NCBI GenBank assembly: GCA_038322995.1
Contig: JBBQGM010000071.1
Location: 1 to 27,940 of the forward strand
Reading direction: 5' to 3'
Length of the DNA: 27,940 nucleotides
From: QHXQ01 sp038322995
GTDB taxonomy: Bacteria > Acidobacteriota > Blastocatellia > Pyrinomonadales > Pyrinomonadaceae
In this document: one piece after another, positions 15,194-23,277 of the stretch
How the letters are laid out: every line of letters starts with the position of its first letter
How positions within the stretch are numbered: position 1 is the stretch's first letter
Position numbers and translations under genes: made by a program
The notes under the pieces: generated by a model
What the model saw: the letters and a program-made list of their open reading frames with translations, nothing else
The model's database searches: none
What the model was told of the DNA's origin: nothing

Positions 15194-18100
15194 CTAAAAG
15201 TTCAGCTTCAGCCCGAACTGGAACTGGCGCGGGTCGAAGGCGGCAGTGGCCCGACTGAAGTAGCGCCCGTTGCTGGCGCGTTGACGGAAGGCGTTTACGT
15301 CCGTGATAAAGGGCGACGCGGCGGCCTGATTGAAGCGGTTGAAGAGATTGAAGCCTTCGGCGATCACGTCGAGGTTCAGATGCTCACCCAAGCGCACCTT
15401 ACGCGTGACGCGCATGTCGAGCGACTGGTAGCCGTGCGTTGTGCCGGCGCTGCGCCCCAACGTGCCGGTGGCGAACTGGCCGTTGACGACGAGCGGCGTG
15501 CAACCGGCCGTGCCCGGTGTGCAGAGCGTGCCATCGGGGAGCGCGCTCGGTCGGTCGGTCTGGTTCGACTGATCGTTGTTGGTGTCAACGCCGGTCAGGA
15601 CGTTGAAGGGCCGACCCGAAGAGATTTCCACAATCGGGGCCACGACGAAGCCGGACAGGAAGCGGTGCAGGCCGTCGCCGCTGTGCCATGAGTCGGGCGC
15701 GACCACGACGCCGCTAAAGACGAAGCGGTGGCGTTGATCAAAGAGCGAGTCGGCCCGCTCGGCGCGGAAGTTGCGATTGTCCTGCGGCAGCAAGAGCGTC
15801 TGCAAGTCTGACGAGTCGTCAATCGCGTGCGACCAGGTGTAGCTGCCCAGGAATTGGAAGTTGCGCGAGAAGCGTTTGCGCACCTCGAAGCTCGCGGCGT
15901 TGTAGTTCGAGTTGCCATCCGAGACTTGCGCGTTGACCGAGCCGAAGGGCGAGATCGTGCCGGGCGTGCGGAGCGTGCCGGCCAGTTGCGAATTGAGCAC
16001 GGCCGGCGTCACTAGGCCGCCACTTGCGCCCTGCGCGAGAAAATAGTTGGGCGCGTTCGGGCGGAAGAAGTTGGCGATGGCGGGCGAGATGACGCGCCCG
16101 CGCGGCCCCTGCACAATGATGCCTGGGATGACGACGGCGAAGGTTTCGCCCGTGAGCGGATTGGTGAAGGTCGAGCCGGGCGCGGTCGCCGGGAACAGCA
16201 CCGTGTTCGGCACGGGCGACGAGACGAGCGCGACGTTCGAGGTGTTGAGCGGGAAGAGCGCGTTGGTCGTGCTGCCGACGTAGCGCACGAAGTTCTGAAT
16301 TTGCAGATCGGTCTGCGGCGCGTTGATGTCGAGCGGGTGCGGCAAGTGATGCGTGCCGACGAACAGATAACTCGCCGTGAACGACATGTCGCGCGTCAAC
16401 TGTCGCTCGACGGTCACGTTCGCCTGGCTCGCGGAGGCGTACTCGAAACTCTTTGCGACAGGCAGCGTGAACGGCAAGACGGGGCCGAAGCCGGGGAAGG
16501 TCTGATCGTTGAACCGCTGCCGGCCGAACTGATAGTCAGCCCCGGCGGCGATGCCGGGCGTGCGGAAACCGGCCGGGCAGAGCGGCGAGCCTTGACCCGT
16601 GCAGACTGTACCTTGAAATGCTTGTACAGCATTCAAGAGCGCGGTCGGCGCAGGGCTACCGGCGATCAGCACATCCTGTTGTTGCTGCGCGGCGTCGGCG
16701 ATGTCGGAGTTGAAGCCGACGGCCAAGAGCGGGTGATCGTAGAAGAGACCATAGGAGGCGCGCAAGACCGTCTTGCCGTCGTTGTGCAAGTCATAGGCGA
16801 AGCCGACGCGCGGCGCATAGTTGTTCGTGTCGCGCGGAAAGCCCTGCTGCACGCCGATGATGTCCTGTGCGGCCTGAATGTCCGTGGCCGCGAGCGTGAT
16901 GCCGGAGAGCGGGTCGCGGAAGCCGACCGGCGCGATTTGATCAGTCTGCTCGTAGTCGTAGCGCACGCCGTAGTTGAAGGTCAGGTTCGGGCGAATCTTC
17001 CACGAGTCTTGCGCGAACCACGCGAACGGGCGATTCTTCAGGCGGCTGGCCGGGTTGCCGAAGCCTTGAATGTAGTTGGACGGGAAGCCAAGGCCGTATT
17101 GCTGGACGGGCGTAAAGTCGGGCGCTGCGCCGACACCGGGCAGCGTCGGGAAGGCGGCCAGCGTCGTCGCGCTCAAGCCGCCGAAGTTGTAGAGGCCGGC
17201 AAAGTTCAACTCGAAGGTTGCGCCGACGCTAATGAAGGCCGCGTCGCCGCCGAACTTGAAGCTGTGGTTGCCGCGCACCCAGTTGACGCTGTCGGTATAC
17301 TCGTAGCGGTTCTCCGTGCGCGCGACGGGCGAGAACAACTCGCGCCCGAAGAAGGCCGCGCCGACGATGTTGACGGCCACGGCGTCGCCGTTCTCCGAAC
17401 GGAAGGTGGCGCGGCGTTGGCCGAATTGGAAGCGTGCCTCGTTGACGACCGTGCTGGAGAGCGTCGAGGTGAGCGCGGAGACAAAGGTAGCGTCGCGCAG
17501 GGTCTGAATGCCGAGGCGCGAGAAGTCGTTCTGGCCCAATGACTGATTTTGCGATTCAACCTGTATGCCGCGAATGTCGCTGGGGTTGTAGCTGAAGCGC
17601 AACGACAGTTGGTGCGCCTCGGTGATCTTGTGATCGAGCCGGGCGGAGTTGAAGGTCGTCGCTTCGGAGATCGGGAAGACGGTCGGGATGCGCGTCAACG
17701 CGCGGAAGGCGATGGGTTGCCCCGCCGCATTCAAGGTGAGCGGCACGGGCGCGCCCGTCAGGAAGAAGCGTTGACCGATGGCCTGGCCGGCGGGGATCGC
17801 GCCGCCGGGACTGATGAGCGAGTTTGTGCCTAAGAGCGCCGTGTTGCCGCCGCTTGAGGCGAGCGTCGCATACTGCACGGCTGCGCCCGCGATGGCTTGC
17901 CCCTGCGCGATGTTCGCGGGCACACCCGACCCGATGAGCGCGGTGGCTGTCGAGAGCAGGCCGCTGACGTAAGAGCTTTGCGCCGGGGTGACATTACGGA
18001 ACGTCTGCGTGAAGGGCAGGAAGGGCGCACCGATAGTGACTGCGCCGTTCAGACCCGCCGTTACGTCGCTGGTGAAGAAGCCGGACTCTTGCCGGCGGCG

Positions 18101-19054
18101 TTGCTCGAAGGCGAGGAAGAAGAAGGTGCGGTCTTTGTCGAGCGGCCCGCCGAGCGTCGCGCCGTACTGCGCGCGGGTGAACGGCGGTTTCTTATTGATG
18201 TCGTTATCGATGATCGGGGCGAAGGCGTTGCGCGCCTGAATGGACTTGTGCCGGATGAAGCCGAACAGATTGCCGCGCACTTCGTTTGAGCCAGACTTGG
18301 TGACGACGTTGACGACACCACCCGACGTACGCCCGAACTCCGGCGCGTAAGAGTTCGTCACGACCTGAAACTCCTGCACCGCTTCTTGACTGACGGTTGA
18401 GCGGGCAGCGTTCACGGAATTGTCTGTGTAGTCTGCGCCGTCCACTTGCACGAGATTCGAGCGGCCCCGCTGCCCGCCGAAATTCAAGCCGGAGGTAGGC
18501 GCTGGCCCGATGGGCCGGCCGTTGTCGCGCGTGACGGTCGAAGTGGTCAAAGCGAAGTTGATGTAGTTGCGCTCGTTGATCGGCAGGTTCTCGATGCGGC
18601 GCTGGTCAATCGTGTTGGAGACTTGCGTGCGGGACGTTTCGACGATCTGTGTGGTCGCGTCCGAGATGGTCACTACGTCGCTGATCTGGCCGATTTCCAG
18701 CGGCACATCAAGGTCGGCGACTTGCCCGACGGTCAGCGTCAACGTGGTGATGCTGGCCTTCTTAAAGTTGGCCGCTTCCACCGTCACTTCATAGTCGCCG
18801 GGCGGCAGATTCGTGATGCGGTAATAGCCCTCATCATTGGTCGTGGTGTTGCGCTCGACGTTCGTGGCCTTGTTGCGTGCGGTTACGGTCGCGTTCTGCA
18901 CGACGGCGGCCTGTGGATCGCGCACGTAGCCTTGCAGATCAGAGGCGTTCGATTGCGCTTGGGGGAGCGCGACAATACCGCAGCCGATGACGAACAAACA
19001 GACGAGGCCAAAGCGAAACGCGGCCGGGAGCAGCCGCATGGGGAATGCACGCAT
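15194..19054 (-). CDS. TonB-dependent outer-membrane receptor, Oar-like, with carboxypeptidase-regulatory-like domain
   Basis: A 1286-residue protein. The ATG at 19054 is chosen because AAGGAG precedes it by about 9 bases and a signal peptide follows at once (LLPAAFRFGLVCLFVIGCGIVALPQAQ); a longer in-frame extension upstream is discarded. Residues about 35-110 form a CarboxypepD_reg-like domain (LQGYVRDPQAAVVQNATVTARN, then YYRITNLPPGDYEVTVEAANF). A plug domain follows (RRIENLPINERNYINFALTT, VQVDGADYTDNS, FGRTSGGVVNVVTKSGSNEVRG). Then comes a long beta-barrel ending in the aromatic outer-membrane signature FQFGLKLNF. Such receptors import large or scarce substrates, often saccharides or peptides, using TonB energy; they are greatly expanded in Acidobacteriota. 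The substrate is not evident. The flanking gap at 19055-19322 presumably holds its promoter; I see no convincing -35/-10 pair. Confidence 0.93.
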   Translation of the reverse strand: MRAFPMRLLPAAFRFGLVCLFVIGCGIVALPQAQSNASDLQGYVRDPQAAVVQNATVTARNKATNVERNTTTNDEGYYRITNLPPGDYEVTVEAANFKKASITTLTLTVGQVADLDVPLEIGQISDVVTISDATTQIVETSRTQVSNTIDQRRIENLPINERNYINFALTTSTVTRDNGRPIGPAPTSGLNFGGQRGRSNLVQVDGADYTDNSVNAARSTVSQEAVQEFQVVTNSYAPEFGRTSGGVVNVVTKSGSNEVRGNLFGFIRHKSIQARNAFAPIIDNDINKKPPFTRAQYGATLGGPLDKDRTFFFLAFEQRRRQESGFFTSDVTAGLNGAVTIGAPFLPFTQTFRNVTPAQSSYVSGLLSTATALIGSGVPANIAQGQAIAGAAVQYATLASSGGNTALLGTNSLISPGGAIPAGQAIGQRFFLTGAPVPLTLNAAGQPIAFRALTRIPTVFPISEATTFNSARLDHKITEAHQLSLRFSYNPSDIRGIQVESQNQSLGQNDFSRLGIQTLRDATFVSALTSTLSSTVVNEARFQFGQRRATFRSENGDAVAVNIVGAAFFGRELFSPVARTENRYEYTDSVNWVRGNHSFKFGGDAAFISVGATFELNFAGLYNFGGLSATTLAAFPTLPGVGAAPDFTPVQQYGLGFPSNYIQGFGNPASRLKNRPFAWFAQDSWKIRPNLTFNYGVRYDYEQTDQIAPVGFRDPLSGITLAATDIQAAQDIIGVQQGFPRDTNNYAPRVGFAYDLHNDGKTVLRASYGLFYDHPLLAVGFNSDIADAAQQQQDVLIAGSPAPTALLNAVQAFQGTVCTGQGSPLCPAGFRTPGIAAGADYQFGRQRFNDQTFPGFGPVLPFTLPVAKSFEYASASQANVTVERQLTRDMSFTASYLFVGTHHLPHPLDINAPQTDLQIQNFVRYVGSTTNALFPLNTSNVALVSSPVPNTVLFPATAPGSTFTNPLTGETFAVVIPGIIVQGPRGRVISPAIANFFRPNAPNYFLAQGASGGLVTPAVLNSQLAGTLRTPGTISPFGSVNAQVSDGNSNYNAASFEVRKRFSRNFQFLGSYTWSHAIDDSSDLQTLLLPQDNRNFRAERADSLFDQRHRFVFSGVVVAPDSWHSGDGLHRFLSGFVVAPIVEISSGRPFNVLTGVDTNNDQSNQTDRPSALPDGTLCTPGTAGCTPLVVNGQFATGTLGRSAGTTHGYQSLDMRVTRKVRLGEHLNLDVIAEGFNLFNRFNQAAASPFITDVNAFRQRASNGRYFSRATAAFDPRQFQFGLKLNF

Positions 19055-19322
19055 GTTCAAACTCTCCTTCAGTAGAAAACCAAGATTCAAGTTGTGATAG
19101 CAGGACGCGAGTGTGTTATTCGCTCTAAAGGGCTTGCCGACGCGCCGGGAGCAGGAACGTGGCCGCAGCAATGGACGCACGGACGGCGCGGGACTATACG
19201 CACCGGAAGCAAAGCTAAAGCCGCGCCGACGTTGTACCGCAAAACAAGGTCGCAAGGCAAGAAGGAAAGTAGTCGGCGGTAAGCAGCTAAGTGGCGACGA
19301 GGCAGAGACGTACAGCCGTCCC

Positions 19323-20651
19323 TTAATTGCTTGACTTAAGTTGACTCTTACTGCCTGCGCTTCCCCTTGTCGTGCGGGCGAGCGTGCGCCGCAGATGCGT
19401 GCTTGCGCCGAGGGCGACGACGGCCGCCCCCATGATGAGGCGCGGGGCGAAGGCCGCGCGCCGCAGGAGCGCGCACACACGCAGGCGCGCATTGAAACGG
19501 GTGCGATAACGGGCGCTATAGTCGGCAGCGAGCGTGTTGAAAGAATCGGCCGTGTGCAAGTCGGGTAAGGCGCGCGTGATCACCGCGGCGGCGAGCGCGC
19601 CGCTCTCCAGGGCCATCAGCATGCCGCTGCCGGTGAACGGATCGATGAAGGCGGCGGCGTCGCCGACGGTCAACAACCCCGCGGCGGGCACGAGCGGCCA
19701 ACGCCCGAAACTCTCCAACGCGACGGCCAGCCACGCGGAACGAACGCGCGCCTCGCGCAACGCCGCAGCCGCGCGCCGGTTCGTCATCACTACTTCGTGC
19801 ATGACCCGTTCCGCATCGCTCGCACGGGCGCGCACGTCGCCCGCCGCCACGATGAAGCAGAGATTGCTCAGGCCATCTTCGACGCGGCTCAAGCCCCCGT
19901 AACCGCCGCGATAAAAATAGATTTCGCACGCGCTGTCGGCCAGATGGACATTTTCCAAGTGCGCCTTGAAGGCGACGAGCGGCGCGCGTGGCTTGGGCGC
20001 GTGGCCATTTGTGCGCGCCTGCTCATCATTACCGCGCGCACGTTCGACCCGCCGCGCCAATGCCCGCGCCCGGCCCGTCGCGTCCAGCGTAACCGGCGCA
20101 TGAATTGGGCGCGTCACGCCCGCGCGCTGCAACTCCACCCCACGCACGCGTCCGTCGGCTAACAACAAACCGCACGCTTGCGTTTCTTCCCAGACCTCCA
20201 CGCCCGCCGCCCGCGCCCGCACGAGCAGCCGCTCATCCATCTCCGCGCGACTCAAACCGAGCGCGCCGCCGTGCGCTGAACTATGGTTATTTGCGTGGCC
20301 GCTTTCAACGCCATGGCCGAACCAAGCGCTCGGCACGGATACTTTGCGCCCGCCGCGCGTGTAGAAGTCCGTCGTGCTGATGCGCGGGCCGCCCGCCGCC
20401 GTCATATTTTCCAGCACGCCAAGTTGCGCGAAGTGCGCGAGACATTCGGGCGAGATGAACTCGCCGCACAACTTGGCGCGCGGAAACTTTTTCTGTTCGG
20501 CGAGCAACACACGCGCGCCCGCCGTCGCCAGCCGAATGGCCGCGCTCGCGCCCGCCGGCCCGCCGCCGACGACGATCACGTCGTAATCATCCGGCTCGTT
20601 GTTGCCCCGCTTGTTACTCAACTTAAACCTCTCACGACGTGCCGCGCGCAT
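19323..20651 (-). CDS. FAD-dependent oxidoreductase, geranylgeranyl-reductase-like
   Basis: A 442-residue flavoprotein. The FAD dinucleotide-binding motif is VVGGGPAGASAA, with GGGPAG at residues 29-34. The family's second signatures are LDATGR at about 189-194 and VGDAAAFIDPFTGSGM at about 329-344, the group-A flavin monooxygenase/geranylgeranyl reductase arrangement. FRAKLCGEF-like text (FPRAKLCGEF) near residue 60 is also typical of this subfamily. Such enzymes reduce or hydroxylate prenyl, polyketide or halogen-bearing ring substrates. Its ATG overlaps the methyltransferase stop by one base (TAATG), so the two are translationally coupled. Methyltransferase/FAD-enzyme pairs of this type commonly accompany ketosynthases in small lipid or polyketide loci. 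The C-terminus has a hydrophobic and basic tail (RLIMGAAVVALGAS) that may contact membrane. Confidence 0.87.
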   Translation of the reverse strand: MRAARRERFKLSNKRGNNEPDDYDVIVVGGGPAGASAAIRLATAGARVLLAEQKKFPRAKLCGEFISPECLAHFAQLGVLENMTAAGGPRISTTDFYTRGGRKVSVPSAWFGHGVESGHANNHSSAHGGALGLSRAEMDERLLVRARAAGVEVWEETQACGLLLADGRVRGVELQRAGVTRPIHAPVTLDATGRARALARRVERARGNDEQARTNGHAPKPRAPLVAFKAHLENVHLADSACEIYFYRGGYGGLSRVEDGLSNLCFIVAAGDVRARASDAERVMHEVVMTNRRAAAALREARVRSAWLAVALESFGRWPLVPAAGLLTVGDAAAFIDPFTGSGMLMALESGALAAAVITRALPDLHTADSFNTLAADYSARYRTRFNARLRVCALLRRAAFAPRLIMGAAVVALGASTHLRRTLARTTRGSAGSKSQLKSSN

Positions 20652-21361
20652 TAAGTCTTGCTGCCGCTCAACACCAGCCGATACGGAAACCTACGCTGCA
20701 CTTCGATCCGTTGCAACTCTGCTTCAGCCGCCAGCCGGCGCAACTCCGCCGGTTTGAAGCTGCGCAGGATCGACAGCGCGCCATCCGCGCGGATCAGCCG
20801 GTTGTGCAAAAACAGCCGCGCGATGGTGGTGTAAAAATAGTAAGCGACCCTGTGCCGGTGCAGATCGATGACGAAGACGCGCCGCCGTGCCACGCGCGCG
20901 AACTCGCGCATGATGCGGACGACCGCCTCGTCGCGGAAGTGGTGCGTGAAGAGCGAGCAGATCACGTAGTCGAACGCATCGTCCGCGAACGGCAGATGAA
21001 ACGCATCTGCGCGCACGGCCGCGATCTCCGCATACGCGCTCGACTCTTCATTGATCGCCTGCGCCGAACGTTCATTCAATTCCACGCCGACGAGCCGCGC
21101 CCGCCAACCACGCCGCCGCGCTTCGGCCGCCGCCACGCGCAGCAACTCGCCCGACCCCGCGCCCACATCCAGCACCGAAAACTCTTGCAGCCCTGCGCGC
21201 TTGATCTCCGCCAGCAACGAACGCTTCAACGCCCGCGCATCGCCCAACCATTCGTTGATCAGCCGCAGTTCAACCAGACAGCCTTCGTATTCCGCTGGCG
21301 TGTAGTCACCCTTATCTAAATGCTCAAGCTCGTAGCTGCGCTGGCGAAATGAATTGAACAT
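20651..21361 (-). CDS. Class I SAM-dependent methyltransferase of the ketosynthase locus
   Basis: A 236-residue protein with the SAM-binding motif VLDVGAGSGELL (residues 63-74), the motif II acid in VGVELNERS, and the post-motif VICSLFTHHFRDEAVVRIMREFARVARRRVFVIDLHR. The opening (MFNSFRQRSYELEHLDKGDYTPAEYEGCLVELRLINEWLGD) matches the subgroup that sits beside chain-building ketosynthases and FAD enzymes and probably methylates a carbon or oxygen of the product. It is coupled to the FAD enzyme by a one-base overlap. It lies only 7 bp downstream of the small AT-richer gene. No clear Shine-Dalgarno sequence is visible before the ATG at 21361, which fits that gene having been placed between it and its original upstream neighbour. 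Confidence 0.87.
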   Translation of the reverse strand: MFNSFRQRSYELEHLDKGDYTPAEYEGCLVELRLINEWLGDARALKRSLLAEIKRAGLQEFSVLDVGAGSGELLRVAAAEARRRGWRARLVGVELNERSAQAINEESSAYAEIAAVRADAFHLPFADDAFDYVICSLFTHHFRDEAVVRIMREFARVARRRVFVIDLHRHRVAYYFYTTIARLFLHNRLIRADGALSILRSFKPAELRRLAAEAELQRIEVQRRFPYRLVLSGSKT

Positions 21362-21368
21362 CTAAGGA

Positions 21369-21719
21369 CTATCGTGAATACTTGCCTTGTCGCCGGAGAG
21401 TTGTAGTTTCTTTTAGTTCTGGCTTGTTTCTAATTTTCGTCCAATACTCTTCTCGCACATCATCATCGATCTCGACACCCGTTGCATAAAGCGCGTCGGC
21501 CCCATCCTTTTTACAGCCGGAAATCCAATAGTATTCTCTGGTTTCAACGTTCATGTAATTCGATTTGAAGCCGCGCCCTGCCAGCGACATAAATCTTTCA
21601 CCCTTGTAATACACAGACTTACTATTCCTTTTAAACGTGACCCGGCCGATCCTAGCCGGGCCGACAATTCCATTGTCACCTTTATTTTCCATGTACATGA
21701 TTCGAGTCCGGTATGCCAT
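21369..21719 (-). CDS. Small widespread protein often mislabelled '1-deoxy-D-xylulose-5-phosphate synthase'
   Basis: A 116-residue protein with recognisable family text: RIMYMENKGDNGIVGPARIGRVTF, SVYYKGERF, YMNVETREYYWISGCKKDGADALY and EIDDDVREEYWTKIR. Such roughly 100-residue proteins occur sporadically across many bacteria. Databases often carry a DXP-synthase name for them, but they are far too short and lack the thiamine-diphosphate domains. Real function is unknown. The DNA is visibly AT-richer than its neighbours, and the gene fills the space between ketosynthase and methyltransferase almost exactly (18 and 7 bp left over), suggesting later insertion. The start could be the ATG at 21719 or a later in-frame ATG (MYMENKG); neither has a good Shine-Dalgarno sequence. 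Confidence 0.82.
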   Translation of the reverse strand: MAYRTRIMYMENKGDNGIVGPARIGRVTFKRNSKSVYYKGERFMSLAGRGFKSNYMNVETREYYWISGCKKDGADALYATGVEIDDDVREEYWTKIRNKPELKETTTLRRQGKYSR

Positions 21720-21737
21720 ACGCGCATTATTTTCTGC

Positions 21738-23003
21738 TCACAGCTTTTCCACTACGAGCGCGCTATTCTTCGAGCCGAAGCCGATGCAGTTGCAGAGAGC
21801 GACGCGGACTCTTTGCTCGCGCGCCACGTTCGGCACGTAGTCGAGATCACAGTCGGGGTCTGGTTCGTCCAAGTTGATCGTGGGCGGGATGATGTTTGTA
21901 TTGATGGCGCAGAGCGCGGCGGCAAGACCGGCTGCGCCCGATGCGCCCTGCGGATGGCCGATCTGCGACTTGGTGGCTGACATCGGAATTTGATAAGCGC
22001 GTTCGCCGAGCGCGACCTTCACAGCGCGTGTCTCGATGCGGTCGTTCATGACGGTGGACGTGCCGTGCAGGTTGACGTAATCGACATCGGCGGGCGTGCG
22101 GCCCGCGTCGGCGAGTGCGAGTTGCATGGCCCGCGCAGGTTCTTCGCCGTCGTCGGCGAGGCGCACGCGATGATAAGCGTCGCACGTCGCGCCGTAGCCG
22201 GTGATCTCCGCATAGATGTGCGCGTCGCGCGTGCGTGCGCGCTCGTATTCTTCCAGCACGAAGACCCACGCACCTTCGCCCAAGACGATGCCGGAGCGCG
22301 TGCGCGAGAAAGGCCGCGAGGCGCGTTGTGGCTCGTCGTTCCATTCGTTTGTCAGCACGGTCATCAGGTTGAAGCCCGCGAGGATGCCGGGCGCAAGTGG
22401 CGCATCGGAGCCGCCCGCGAGCATCGCATCTTGCCGTCCCAACGCGATATGTGTGGCAGCGGCGGCGATGGCGTCGGTGGAAGAGGTGCAGCCGGTGGAG
22501 ATGACGTGCGACAAGCCGCGCAAGCCGAACGCCATCGAGAGTTCCGAGGACAAGCCGCCGTGCGTCGAAGCGGGGATCGTATAGACGCTGGCCTTCGTCG
22601 TCTCGCCACCGAAGTAGTGCTTGTACTGTTGCTCGGTGAAAGCCAGACCACCGCCGCCCGTGCCCAGCACGACGCCCATCGCGCGGCGCTCGGCCAGATC
22701 GAAATCCGTTGCTTGCAGCCCTGCATCGTCCAGCGCCTCGCGGGCGGCGGCGAGCGCGAGCGGGACGGTGCGCGCAACGTGGCGGCGATCTTTCGGGTTG
22801 AGTTGCGCCTCCCAATCGAAATCGCGCACCTCGGCGGCGATCTTGACGGGCGCATCCGTCACGTCGAAGCTCTCGATACGGCGCACGCCGCTCACACCTG
22901 TTTGCAGCGCCCGCCAGAACTGCTCGCGGCCCACGCCAATGGGCGTCACACAACCTAGCCCCGTGATACAGACACGGCGCGGGCGTTGCAAACTACTCAA
23001 CAT
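21738..23003 (-). CDS. Beta-ketoacyl-ACP synthase, KAS II (FabF) family
   Basis: A 421-residue condensing enzyme of thiolase fold. The full catalytic set is seen: Cys172 in STGCTSSTDA, His313 in NLHGTST, Lys345 and His350 in SATKSQIGHPQGASGA. VCITGLGCVTPIG opens the protein and LCNCIGFGSKNSALVVEKL closes it, so it is complete. KAS II enzymes extend acyl chains on acyl carrier protein with malonyl-ACP. After HGTST it has VMNDRIET rather than the commoner PLND, and the segment after ARPFSRTRSGIVLGEG is ordinary. It is not in a fab cluster with acpP; instead it heads the unit with a methyltransferase and FAD enzyme, so a dedicated lipid or polyketide role is likelier than housekeeping fatty-acid synthesis. 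No ACP gene is in view. Confidence 0.9.
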   Translation of the reverse strand: MLSSLQRPRRVCITGLGCVTPIGVGREQFWRALQTGVSGVRRIESFDVTDAPVKIAAEVRDFDWEAQLNPKDRRHVARTVPLALAAAREALDDAGLQATDFDLAERRAMGVVLGTGGGGLAFTEQQYKHYFGGETTKASVYTIPASTHGGLSSELSMAFGLRGLSHVISTGCTSSTDAIAAAATHIALGRQDAMLAGGSDAPLAPGILAGFNLMTVLTNEWNDEPQRASRPFSRTRSGIVLGEGAWVFVLEEYERARTRDAHIYAEITGYGATCDAYHRVRLADDGEEPARAMQLALADAGRTPADVDYVNLHGTSTVMNDRIETRAVKVALGERAYQIPMSATKSQIGHPQGASGAAGLAAALCAINTNIIPPTINLDEPDPDCDLDYVPNVAREQRVRVALCNCIGFGSKNSALVVEKL

Positions 23004-23277
23004 ACAGGCGTCAAACTTTCACTCAGAAACGAGCCGATTGTGCGCTGGGGTTACGCGCGCAGCATAACATCGCCCGCCACCTCTGACCAACGTGCGCCAC
23101 CGTACACACAATCCTGTGCTGGCCCGGTCGACGACATCCACATGCTAGCTTGCACGTTGGTGCATAAAACTGTTTCGCGCGCGGTATAATCACGGCCAAA
23201 TGTGTCGCGCCGAAGATAACCGGTTCGCGGAACAGTAACTTTTGCAGCGCACGCAGGCCCGCGGGCTAAGCAACCAG
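23004..23277. promoter_or_regulatory. Divergent intergenic region with a -10-like TATAAT
   Basis: This 274-bp region separates the ketosynthase from the amidohydrolase and must hold promoters for both. A consensus TATAAT lies at 23185-23190 on the plus strand, about 90 bp before the amidohydrolase ATG. No good -35 box sits at the usual distance (TTGCAC upstream is too far). No operator-like palindrome was found. Confidence 0.4.

Noticed and set aside
16301..17542. 413-codon open frame on the plus strand
   Set aside because: It lies entirely antisense to the TonB-dependent receptor, whose protein is clearly recognisable; high GC commonly leaves long empty frames opposite real genes.
19055..19492. 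146-residue N-terminal extension of the TonB-dependent receptor
   Set aside because: The extension is Arg/Ser/Ala-rich with no domain, whereas the ATG at 19054 has a strong Shine-Dalgarno sequence and a signal peptide directly after it.
21990..22958. 322-codon plus-strand frame and a 368-codon minus frame over the ketosynthase
   Set aside because: Both overlap the ketosynthase, which has all its catalytic residues; their translations are Arg/Ala-rich shadows.
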